From NCBI GenBank assembly GCA_949127705.1, contig CASBQJ010000447.1, forward strand, positions 1-5,060: 5,060 bases of DNA, given 5' to 3'. The notes below the pieces were generated by a model. That model made no database searches, was not told where the DNA came from, and saw nothing but the letters and a program-made list of their open reading frames with translations. The stretch comes from Synechococcales cyanobacterium PMM_0085 (lineage in GTDB: Bacteria > Cyanobacteriota > Cyanobacteriia > Elainellales > Elainellaceae). This document shows, piece by piece, positions 1 through 5,053 of the stretch. Both the position numbers and the translations under genes were made by a program. Position 1 is the stretch's first letter; every line of letters starts with the position of its first letter.

Positions 1-329
1 ATATTGGGCGATGACTCTAGCCCTTCATATTGCACCGGATACCACAGCAGGCAGTTTAGGGCTTCAATGATGGGCAGCACCGCTTTGCGGCTGGCCGAGG
101 TCCAACAGCCAAACAGTGTTATTATCTCGTCAGATTGAATGAGCCGCTGAGCCTGAGCGGCAAAGGTTGACGGGTCAGAGGCTCCATCCGCCACGATGGG
201 TTCAATGGGTTGACCTAATACGCCCCCGGCAGCATTAATCTCGGCGATCGCCATCAGCGCCGCGTCTCGCAACGGCGCTTCACTGACGGCCATTGTGCCC
301 GTGAGGGACTGTAAAATTCCGACGCGCAT
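1..329 (-). CDS. UrtA/FmdD-like substrate-binding (sensor) domain protein, N-terminal part
   Basis: This is the first 109 codons of a periplasmic-binding-protein-fold domain; the gene continues beyond the left edge. It opens MRVGILQSLTGTMAVSE and later carries FGCWTSASRKAVLP (residues 73-86) and LLWYPVQYEGLESSPN (94-109). These are hallmarks of the urea/short-amide binding proteins (UrtA, FmdD; type I periplasmic binding fold, branched-chain amino acid class). The ATG at 329-327 is firm because an in-frame TAA lies at 341-339, so no hidden leader can precede it. The protein starts directly on the first beta strand and has no signal peptide or lipobox. An exported binding protein would need one. 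In cyanobacteria such leaderless domains are commonly the N-terminal input module of histidine kinases, cyclases or other regulators, so I infer a cytoplasmic sensor of urea, amides or amino acids. The effector part is outside the window. It could instead be a stand-alone cytosolic binding protein. The family call is strong; the sensor role is inference. Confidence 0.85.
   Translation of the reverse strand, partial: MRVGILQSLTGTMAVSEAPLRDAALMAIAEINAAGGVLGQPIEPIVADGASDPSTFAAQAQRLIQSDEIITLFGCWTSASRKAVLPIIEALNCLLWYPVQYEGLESSPN
312..317 (+). promoter_or_regulatory. Possible -10 element for the rightward small-gene pair
   Basis: TAAAAT matches the -10 consensus at five of six positions and sits 41 bases before the ATG at 359, inside the 5' end of the opposing sensor gene. 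No convincing -35 hexamer is present at normal spacing. Because the two start codons are only 29 bases apart, a promoter for the rightward pair must lie about here, within coding sequence of its neighbour. Confidence 0.2.
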
Positions 330-337
330 ACTAAAGT

Positions 338-366
338 TTTAGAAAGAGCTAGGCGAAAATGGACAA
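338..366 (-). promoter_or_regulatory. Weak candidate promoter for the leftward sensor gene
   Basis: Read on the minus strand, TTGTCC (366-361) and TCTAAA (343-338) are separated by exactly 17 bases, and each hexamer matches the sigma-70 consensus at four of six positions. It would start transcription within a few bases of the ATG at 329, giving a nearly leaderless mRNA. It also overlaps the start of the opposing 62-residue gene. No Shine-Dalgarno sequence is visible before that ATG, which fits a leaderless message but does not prove it. Confidence 0.25.
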
Positions 367-547
367 TACTGCTGAATATACCTGTGCCTATTGTGGCGAA
401 CCCAACCTCACGTTTGTGGATTTTAGTGCGGGTGGGCAACAGTCGTATGTAGAAGATTGCCAGGTTTGCTGTCGGCCTAATATCCTCTACATTCGGATTG
501 ATGAAGATACGCTAGACGTGGAAATTGATAGTGAGTATGAAGGATGA
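359..547 (+). CDS. CPXCG-type cysteine-rich zinc-ribbon-like small protein
   Basis: This 62-residue acidic protein resembles the small CPXCG-motif cysteine-rich family. Key features are C9-A-Y-C12-G-E near the start, a YVEDCQVCCRP block (residues 30-40), and a strand-rich acidic C-terminus. Cys9, Cys12, Cys34 and Cys37 (or Cys38) are well placed to hold one zinc ion in a ribbon fold. The family's usual proline after the first cysteine is alanine here (CAYCG). Length is normal for the family. No enzymatic residues are visible and the family has no firmly established function that I can name. The start is preceded by AGG at 351-353, a weak ribosome binding site at usable spacing. The stop codon overlaps the ATG of the next gene (ATGA at 544-547), so the two are probably translated together. 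It is divergent from the sensor gene, with 29 bases between start codons. Confidence 0.85.
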   Translation: MDNTAEYTCAYCGEPNLTFVDFSAGGQQSYVEDCQVCCRPNILYIRIDEDTLDVEIDSEYEG

Positions 548-702
548 CTGCCGTTTTCACCCTGCTGATCGCGCTGGTGACCACCGCCTTGGTCAAGCTG
601 ATTCTGTGGCCAATCGATCTGCTGCACTGGCTGCATTTTCCCCTCTGGGCCACGCTAATGGGGATTTTTTTGCTGTTTTCTTGGCTGATCGCAGACGATT
701 AG
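544..702 (+). CDS. Small two-helix membrane protein, 52 residues, coupled to the CPXCG gene
   Basis: This short open frame begins with ATG at 544, overlapping the TGA of the cysteine-rich gene, and ends at TAG 700-702. The product starts MTAVFTLLIALVTTALVKL and is strongly hydrophobic. Two likely membrane segments cover residues about 3-21 and 32-50, joined by a short loop with Trp22, Pro23, Asp25, His28, Trp29 and His31. It ends ADD. Evidence for a real gene is the four-base stop/start overlap typical of coupled translation, the bipartite hydrophobic pattern over the whole frame, and a stop 19 bases before the end of the convergent ABC gene. GAAGG lies directly against the start codon, too close to act as a normal Shine-Dalgarno site, so initiation probably depends on ribosomes finishing the upstream gene. 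I do not recognise a family. It may anchor or partner the cysteine-rich protein at a membrane, which is inference from position alone. Confidence 0.65.
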   Translation: MTAVFTLLIALVTTALVKLILWPIDLLHWLHFPLWATLMGIFLLFSWLIADD

Positions 703-721
703 CTTCACCGCAGCTGGCCCG

Positions 722-2677
722 TTAGGAATTTTGCAGGTCGCGCTGCGCCGCTATGCGTTGCCGCTGAGCTTGGCGATCGCGAATCGTATCAAGGCTACCC
801 GTGGGGATGGCGGCAATTAGCTGGCGGGTGTAGGGCTGATGCGGGTGGTAGTAAATGTCCTCAGCGGTGCCTGTTTCTTCGATCTTGCCTCGGTTCATCA
901 CCATAATGCGATCGCTCATAAATTTAACCACACTTAAGTCGTGGGAGATAAAAATGTAGGTGAGTTTGAATTCGTCCTGTAGCTCCTTCAGCAGGTTTAG
1001 CACCTGCGCCTGCACCGAGACATCCAGCGCCGACACCGACTCGTCGCAAATAATAAACCGGGGGTTGAGCGCCAGGGCACGGGCAATACAGATCCGCTGG
1101 CGCTGCCCGCCCGAAAATTCGTGAGGGTAGCGATCGCCACTGCGCGGATCGAGGCCAACTCGCTCTAGCAAATAGTCAACCCGCTCTTGACGATTGCGGG
1201 CATTGGGGCCAAGACCGTGAATTTTGAGTGGCTCCATCACCGCTTCACCAATAGTGAGGCGCGGATCGAGGGAGCTAAACGGATCTTGAAAAATAATTTG
1301 CATGTCTCGGCGCAGACCGCGCAGCGCCGATTGCCCGAGTTGGCTGATGTCTTGTCCGTCAAAGACGACCTTGCCGCCCATGGTGGGGATCAGCCGCAGT
1401 AAGGCGCGCGCCAGGGTCGATTTGCCGCAGCCCGATTCGCCCACTAGTCCCAAGGTTTCGCCGGGATGCACCGCAAACGACACCCCATTCACCGCCATCA
1501 GGTATCGCTGGGTTTGGCCAAACATGCCCCGAATCGGGAAGCCCACCTGCAAGTTTTCAACGGTGAAGAGGGGCGATCGCTCTAATAACGTCTCTAGCCG
1601 CTGGCGGATATCAGCGTCACTCACCTCCTGGAGCACGCGCTGCATATCTAGCGGCTTTTCCCGAATCACTTGCTCCCCACTAGAATTTGTCACCCGCTCC
1701 ATAAAGTCTGACACGGTCGGCAGAAACTGCAGCCGACGGTGGGGCTGGGGGCGGCAGGTCAGCAACCCCTTGGTGTAGGGATGTTGCGGGGCTGAAAACA
1801 GCTCTAATACGCCGCCCGACTCCACAATTTTGCCTTGATACATCACGGCCACCGTGTCAGCAATTTCGGCAATGATCCCCAAGTCATGGGTAATAAAAAT
1901 AATCGACATGCCCCGGCGATCGCGCAGTTCTCGCAGCAAGTCCAAAATTGTGGCCTGCACCGTCACGTCCAGCGCCGTGGTGGGCTCATCGGCAATCAGC
2001 AGCGTCGGGTTACAGGAAATGGCCATGGCGATCATCACCCGCTGGATTTGCCCGCCCGATAGCTCATGCGGATAGCGCTCCAGGATGGCGTGCTTTTGAC
2101 GGTTGATCTCTTGCATTAGCTCCCGCTCAGTCAGAGCCGCCTGCGGTTTTTTTGCCCCCGCTGGTGCAGCCAACAGCGCTTGGCGCTCAAGCAGGATGCG
2201 ATCGCGCAATTCCTCATCCCCCGGCAGCAGCCGCACCTCCTGCAACAGGCTCGTTGCCCGCCGCCGTGCCTCTGCCGTCGAAATGGCGGGTTGATGCTGC
2301 CGAATCGCCTCCACCAGCTGAAACCCACAGGTATAAACCGGGTTCAGCGAACTCATCGGCTCCTGAAAAATCATCGCGATCTGCCCGCCTCGGTATAGAC
2401 GTCGCGCCTCTTCCGGCAGGGCCAGCAAGTTAACTGGGGCGTCCCCGTCTGTCGCTTGAAACCAGATTTCACCCCCCGTTATCCGACCCGCCGGAGCAGG
2501 CACCAGTCCCATCGTGGCCAGCGCCGTCACCGACTTCCCCGAACCCGACTCGCCCACTATGCCCAGCGTTTGTCCCCGGTTGACTGCAAACGAAATCCGA
2601 TCTACCGCCTTGATCAACCGATCATCTGCTTGAAACTGCACCTGGAGATCACGAACATCAAGCACGACATCACGCAT
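722..2677 (-). CDS. Dipeptide/oligopeptide-type ABC transporter, fused double ATP-binding protein
   Basis: This 651-residue cytoplasmic protein carries two complete nucleotide-binding domains in one chain, like GsiA or YejF and equivalent to DppD plus DppF. Domain 1 has Walker A GESGSGKS (42-49), Q-loop Gln105, signature LSGGQ (206-210), Walker B LLIADE (226-231) and H-loop His264. Domain 2 has GESGCGKS (413-420), Gln464, FSGGQ (521-525), Walker B with CDES (544-547) and His579. An oligopeptide-transporter C-terminal motif follows each domain: QHPYTKGLL near 298-306 and HQPYTRQL near 613-620. All ATPase residues are present, so both sites should be competent to drive import of a peptide, nickel, glutathione or similar solute; the substrate cannot be told from the ATPase. 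Domain 1 has about 44 extra residues between Q-loop and signature (roughly 155-199). The ATG at 2677 lies 59 bases from a good promoter; no strong Shine-Dalgarno site is seen. No permease or binding-protein gene is adjacent, so partners must be encoded elsewhere. Confidence 0.95.
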   Translation of the reverse strand: MRDVVLDVRDLQVQFQADDRLIKAVDRISFAVNRGQTLGIVGESGSGKSVTALATMGLVPAPAGRITGGEIWFQATDGDAPVNLLALPEEARRLYRGGQIAMIFQEPMSSLNPVYTCGFQLVEAIRQHQPAISTAEARRRATSLLQEVRLLPGDEELRDRILLERQALLAAPAGAKKPQAALTERELMQEINRQKHAILERYPHELSGGQIQRVMIAMAISCNPTLLIADEPTTALDVTVQATILDLLRELRDRRGMSIIFITHDLGIIAEIADTVAVMYQGKIVESGGVLELFSAPQHPYTKGLLTCRPQPHRRLQFLPTVSDFMERVTNSSGEQVIREKPLDMQRVLQEVSDADIRQRLETLLERSPLFTVENLQVGFPIRGMFGQTQRYLMAVNGVSFAVHPGETLGLVGESGCGKSTLARALLRLIPTMGGKVVFDGQDISQLGQSALRGLRRDMQIIFQDPFSSLDPRLTIGEAVMEPLKIHGLGPNARNRQERVDYLLERVGLDPRSGDRYPHEFSGGQRQRICIARALALNPRFIICDESVSALDVSVQAQVLNLLKELQDEFKLTYIFISHDLSVVKFMSDRIMVMNRGKIEETGTAEDIYYHPHQPYTRQLIAAIPTGSLDTIRDRQAQRQRIAAQRDLQNS

Positions 2678-2735
2678 GGAAACAGGCCAAAAAAGAGTAG
2701 GAGTGAGAGTGAGCAGCGACCATGGCAGTGGTTAA

Positions 2736-2764
2736 GTTATAGATCCTGCCAAAAATACTGTAAA
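2736..2764 (-). promoter_or_regulatory. Sigma-70-type promoter for the ABC ATPase gene
   Basis: On the minus strand, TTTACA (2764-2759) and TATAAC (2741-2736) are separated by exactly 17 bases. Each hexamer matches the housekeeping consensus at five of six positions. Transcription would begin near 2729, giving a leader of about 50 bases before the ATG at 2677. It lies in the 147-base gap between the pentapeptide gene and the ABC gene, suggesting the ABC gene is transcribed separately from the operon upstream. Confidence 0.6.
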
Positions 2765-2767
2765 CGG

Positions 2768-2788
2768 ATTCTAGCAGCGTCCTAGGAT
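2768..2788. repeat. Imperfect inverted repeat just upstream of the ABC gene promoter
   Basis: ATTCTAG (2768-2774) and CTAGGAT (2782-2788) form seven-base arms with one mismatch around a seven-base spacer. It sits three bases beyond the -35 hexamer of the candidate promoter, a plausible place for an activator or repressor site. It has no T-tract, so it is not an intrinsic terminator for the pentapeptide gene. It may be coincidental. Confidence 0.25.
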
Positions 2789-2824
2789 TTGGGGACAGTG
2801 TTTAGACCCGTTACCCGAATCAAT

Positions 2825-3820
2825 TCAATCTTGCCACAGGGTTCCATCCGGCATCATCACGCCCTGCAATCTGGCTCCAGTCAGATTAGCGCTGCTCAAC
2901 TCTGCTCGCACCAAACTCGCATTGGTTAAATTGGCATCCTTAAAATTGGTGCGAGCCAGATAGGCATCCGTCAAGTTGGCATCCTGCAAATCTGCACCTT
3001 CTAAATTAGCCCGACTCAGATCGGTGCGGCTCAGTTGAGCAAACGATAGATCGGCTCGCACCAAGTTGGCTTTACCCAACTTGGCATCGGGCAAAATGGC
3101 ACGTTTGAGGATCGCACTGGCCATATCGGCCTCCAGCAAATTGGCGCGCTCTAACTTGGCATTGGTAAAATTGGTTTGCCGCAAGGTAGCCTGCACCAAG
3201 ATTGCCTCCGTTAGAAAAGCGCCCCTTAAGATAGCGCCGCTCAAGTCTGCCCCTGTCAAGTCAGCACCTCGCAAGGTCGCTTCACTCAGATCCGCGCCGC
3301 GCAAATCAACCCGTGCCAAATCTGCCCCCGTCAAGTTAGCGCCGCGCAGGTCAGCTCTGCGTAAGTTGGCTCCCCGCAAGTTAGCTGCATAGCGACGGTT
3401 TTCTTCCCGCAAGTTAGCGCCCCGCAGGCAGGCTCCGGTCAGGTTTGCCCCGCTCAAGTCGGTATTGCGCAGATCGGCACCACTCAGATTCGCATCAAGC
3501 AAATCGGCCAGAGTCAGATTGGCGCTACGTAAGTCGGCTCCTTGTAAGATGGCTCCGTGCAGATCGGCATCGCGGAGATTGGCTCCTACCAAATTGGCTT
3601 GGCTTAAGTTGGTGCCACTGAGGTTGGCATGGATCAAGCTGGCTTTGGTGAGATTGGCGCGGTTAAGATACGCAAACATCAGGATGGCGTTGCGCAGGTC
3701 GGACTGGCTCAGGTTAATCCCAATCAAATCTTTACCCGCCAGGTTGATCCCAACTAAGTTTGCCCCGCTGAAATTGATTTCGTCTGCGGCATATTGCCGG
3801 AGTAACTCCTCTGCATTCAT
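2825..3820 (-). CDS. Pentapeptide repeat protein, about 61 repeats in two registers
   Basis: The 331-residue product is almost entirely A(D/N)LXX pentapeptides, which fold into a right-handed quadrilateral beta-helix. After a short cap (MNAEELLRQYAADE) the central residue runs every five positions from Phe17 to Leu137. A charged break (residues 138-147, containing REENRRYA) shifts the phase by one residue, and the pattern resumes from Leu148 to about Met323. It ends MPDGTLWQD, resembling the usual C-terminal cap. At four repeats per turn this is about 15 turns. There is no signal peptide, membrane segment or catalytic domain, so it is probably cytosolic. Some pentapeptide proteins mimic DNA (MfpA, Qnr) but most cyanobacterial ones have no known role, and the composition here does not favour a gyrase-protection call. 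ATG 3820-3818 overlaps the stop of the upstream gene (ATGA), indicating an operon with translational coupling. The start is supported by this overlap and the typical cap sequence. Confidence 0.93.
   Translation of the reverse strand: MNAEELLRQYAADEINFSGANLVGINLAGKDLIGINLSQSDLRNAILMFAYLNRANLTKASLIHANLSGTNLSQANLVGANLRDADLHGAILQGADLRSANLTLADLLDANLSGADLRNTDLSGANLTGACLRGANLREENRRYAANLRGANLRRADLRGANLTGADLARVDLRGADLSEATLRGADLTGADLSGAILRGAFLTEAILVQATLRQTNFTNAKLERANLLEADMASAILKRAILPDAKLGKANLVRADLSFAQLSRTDLSRANLEGADLQDANLTDAYLARTNFKDANLTNASLVRAELSSANLTGARLQGVMMPDGTLWQD
3380..3409 (-). other. Register break in the pentapeptide repeat array
   Basis: Codons 138-147 encode REENRRYAAN, interrupting the strict five-residue period. 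Leu137 and Leu148 are eleven residues apart, two repeats plus one. The extra residue and the charged, bulky side chains imply an outward loop or kink between a first helix of about 25 repeats and a second of about 36. No frameshift is involved because the frame remains open. Confidence 0.75.
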
Positions 3821-4974
3821 GGCAAAGCATCTGCCCTAGGGTCAGCAGAGACAGATGCTTGAATGCCCGTGATTTCGCTGAGCAGTGCATCTTGATCAAG
3901 CACAATACCTGTAACGTCCTGAGGAGTAGCAGCAGGAGCCAACTCGGCCTCCAGCACAAATGGGGGCTGCCCACTAATCGCCCTGCCGTTAGCATAGCAA
4001 GGCTTAACCGCCCGCAAAATTACATCTGAGACGTGAGTATAAATATCGCGCTCAGGGAGCAACCGAGCCGTGGACGGTAGCTGAGTTTGCAGGTCTGTAA
4101 AGATTGGATAGCGGCGCAAGAGGTGAGATAGCAAATCGTCTAGCCCTTCGATTTTGAGCCTGTCCCAGAGGGGGGGAGTGTAATCGACGGAGCTGTGCAG
4201 GAGTGAAAATAGCAGCACTTTTGCCCGCAGAGGATTGGCATATTTCATGATCTCTAGGCGCAGATCAAACAGGTGGCAGAGGGATGGGGCGACGGCGGGG
4301 GGAGCAGGAGTTGGAGCAGGAGTTGGAGCAGGAGTTGGAGCAGGAGCTAAGAGAATTTGAGTGGATGCGGCGAGGCTGGGGTAGAGGGGTGAGCAGGCGA
4401 TCGCGATCGTTTGGGCAATTTGGCGATATTCGACTTGGCGATTTAGAGTGTCAACAATAGTGCTCAAGATCGCTTCCAGGCTTTGGGGCGTTGAGGTTAG
4501 GCAATAGAGTTCCTGAACCATTTCTACCAGAGGCTTCTGGCTGAGAACAGCCGGATCATTTTCCCAAGTTTGCCTGCAAGCGGCGTAGAGGAGTTTTCTC
4601 ACCCGCTGCGGGTCAGCCCCTTGCTCTAGCTGCTGAGCAACGTCTATATATGCTTGCCAGTTCTGATCTACCTGGGTTGCAACAGTTTCTAAATATAGCG
4701 GCTCCAGATGATTGACCAGCGCATCGGCAATTAAGATATAGTCAGCGGGCTTGCTGAGGGTTTTGGCCAACCCATAAAGGTGGGCTTTGAGCTGCTCTAG
4801 GGAAGAATTGTGGTGCCAAAGCTCCTGAACCAGTTTGCTTAAGTCATACTGACTCAGTTGATTTGGATCGGTTGGCCAGGTTTGCCGACAGCTATAAAAC
4901 AGCAGCTTTTTGAGCCGCAGCAGGTTTGGGTCGTGAGACAGTTCTTGAATCACCTGGTCAAGCGGCGATCGCAC
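3817..4974 (-). CDS. Protein of unknown function with three diverged copies of a helical domain
   Basis: Starting at GTG 4974 the product is 385 residues. I do not recognise a named family. Three copies of one roughly 90-residue domain can be aligned by eye. Copy 1 (about 6-94) and copy 2 (about 111-198) share CRQTW (29-33 and 133-137), VQEL (49-52 and 153-156) and terminal PLY. Copy 3 (about 237-327) is diverged but keeps KVLLF early and PCY at the end. The distance from the KKLLF/RKLLY/KVLLF motif to the final tyrosine is 68, 68 and 71 residues. The copies look alpha-helical. A Pro/Ala/Thr linker (about 210-230) precedes copy 3, and a 58-residue tail follows. No signal peptide, membrane segment or catalytic motif is visible. 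The frame is open upstream to a TTG at 5031, but that would add an odd Cys-rich stretch, whereas GTG 4974 has AGGGGG nine bases before it. Its TGA overlaps the pentapeptide gene's ATG, so the two proteins may act together. Confidence 0.85.
   Translation of the reverse strand: MRSPLDQVIQELSHDPNLLRLKKLLFYSCRQTWPTDPNQLSQYDLSKLVQELWHHNSSLEQLKAHLYGLAKTLSKPADYILIADALVNHLEPLYLETVATQVDQNWQAYIDVAQQLEQGADPQRVRKLLYAACRQTWENDPAVLSQKPLVEMVQELYCLTSTPQSLEAILSTIVDTLNRQVEYRQIAQTIAIACSPLYPSLAASTQILLAPAPTPAPTPAPTPAPPAVAPSLCHLFDLRLEIMKYANPLRAKVLLFSLLHSSVDYTPPLWDRLKIEGLDDLLSHLLRRYPIFTDLQTQLPSTARLLPERDIYTHVSDVILRAVKPCYANGRAISGQPPFVLEAELAPAATPQDVTGIVLDQDALLSEITGIQASVSADPRADALP
4301..4348. repeat. 12-base minisatellite, four copies, coding the Pro/Ala/Thr linker
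   Basis: The plus-strand unit GGAGCAGGAGTT occurs three times perfectly (4301-4312, 4313-4324, 4325-4336), then once with a single change (GGAGCAGGAGCT, 4337-4348). Read on the minus strand it encodes a PAPT-type repeat between the second and third domain copies. Since the unit is four codons, gain or loss of copies by slippage would alter linker length without breaking the frame. Confidence 0.95.
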
Positions 4975-4983
4975 TGTTATCTG

Positions 4984-4989
4984 CCCCCT
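4984..4989 (-). promoter_or_regulatory. Ribosome binding site deciding the GTG start of the triplicated-domain gene
   Basis: AGGGGG on the minus strand ends nine bases before GTG 4974-4972. It is the clearest Shine-Dalgarno-like sequence before any gene in the window. It supports GTG over the upstream TTG at 5031, whose first 19 residues (MVSTACCSLCCLLF onward) are unlike the rest of the protein. Confidence 0.6.
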
Positions 4990-5043
4990 AAACAATAAAC
5001 AACACAACGAACAACATGCCGTAGAAACCAATACTCGCTGAGA

Positions 5044-5053
5044 GCATTAATGC
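5044..5053. repeat. 10-base perfect palindrome upstream of the right-hand operon
   Basis: GCATTAATGC is a perfect inverted repeat about 70 bases upstream of the GTG at 4974. That is within range of an operator or promoter-proximal site. I could not identify a convincing promoter between it and the gene, and the window ends seven bases further on, so its context is incomplete. It may be chance. Confidence 0.3.

Larger units (their letters stand above)
244..4972. repeat. Nine dispersed HIP1 octamers (GCGATCGC)
   Basis: The palindrome GCGATCGC begins at 244, 773, 908, 1130, 1573, 1916, 2198, 4397 and 4965. Chance predicts about 0.08 copies in 5060 bases. This octamer is the highly iterated palindrome of many cyanobacterial genomes and is the best taxonomic signal here. 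All nine lie inside coding sequence; the last overlaps the second-to-last codons around the GTG start at 4974. None lies between 2206 and 4396, a span that includes the whole pentapeptide gene. Confidence 0.9.

Noticed and set aside
254..439. Minus-strand frame of 61 codons across the gap between the sensor gene and the CPXCG gene.
   Set aside because: It overlaps both real genes, has no recognisable features and is in a different frame from the sensor gene.
703..721. Possible bidirectional terminator between the convergent membrane-protein and ABC genes.
   Set aside because: The 19-base gap shows only four-base complementarity and no T-tract on either strand.
525..725. Plus-strand frame of 66 codons overlapping the 52-residue membrane protein.
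   Set aside because: Its product is not membrane-like or family-like, whereas the frame starting at 544 has the ATGA overlap and two clean hydrophobic segments.
1187..2785. Several plus-strand open frames opposite the ABC ATPase gene, the largest at 1302-1778.
   Set aside because: The minus-strand frame encodes a complete, fully motif-bearing double ATPase. The opposing frames are low-complexity shadows of it in GC-rich DNA.
2789..2824. Possible terminator after the pentapeptide gene.
   Set aside because: The repeated CGGGT/ACGGG-like words are direct rather than inverted and no stem with a T-run is formed.
3066..3839. Long plus-strand open frames (3066-3392 and 3465-3839) opposite the pentapeptide gene, rich in Lys, Arg, Ala and Ser.
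   Set aside because: Their repetitive composition is the antisense image of the GCN-GAY/AAY-CTN pentapeptide codons. They have no ribosome binding site or family resemblance.
3732..3995. Minus-strand frame of 87 codons spanning the junction of the two operon genes.
   Set aside because: It is a shadow in another frame of two genes that already overlap by ATGA, with no independent start signal.
4975..5031. N-terminal extension of the triplicated-domain protein from TTG 5031.
   Set aside because: The extra residues form a Cys-rich stretch unlike the domain, TTG is a poor start, and GTG 4974 has AGGGGG at nine bases.
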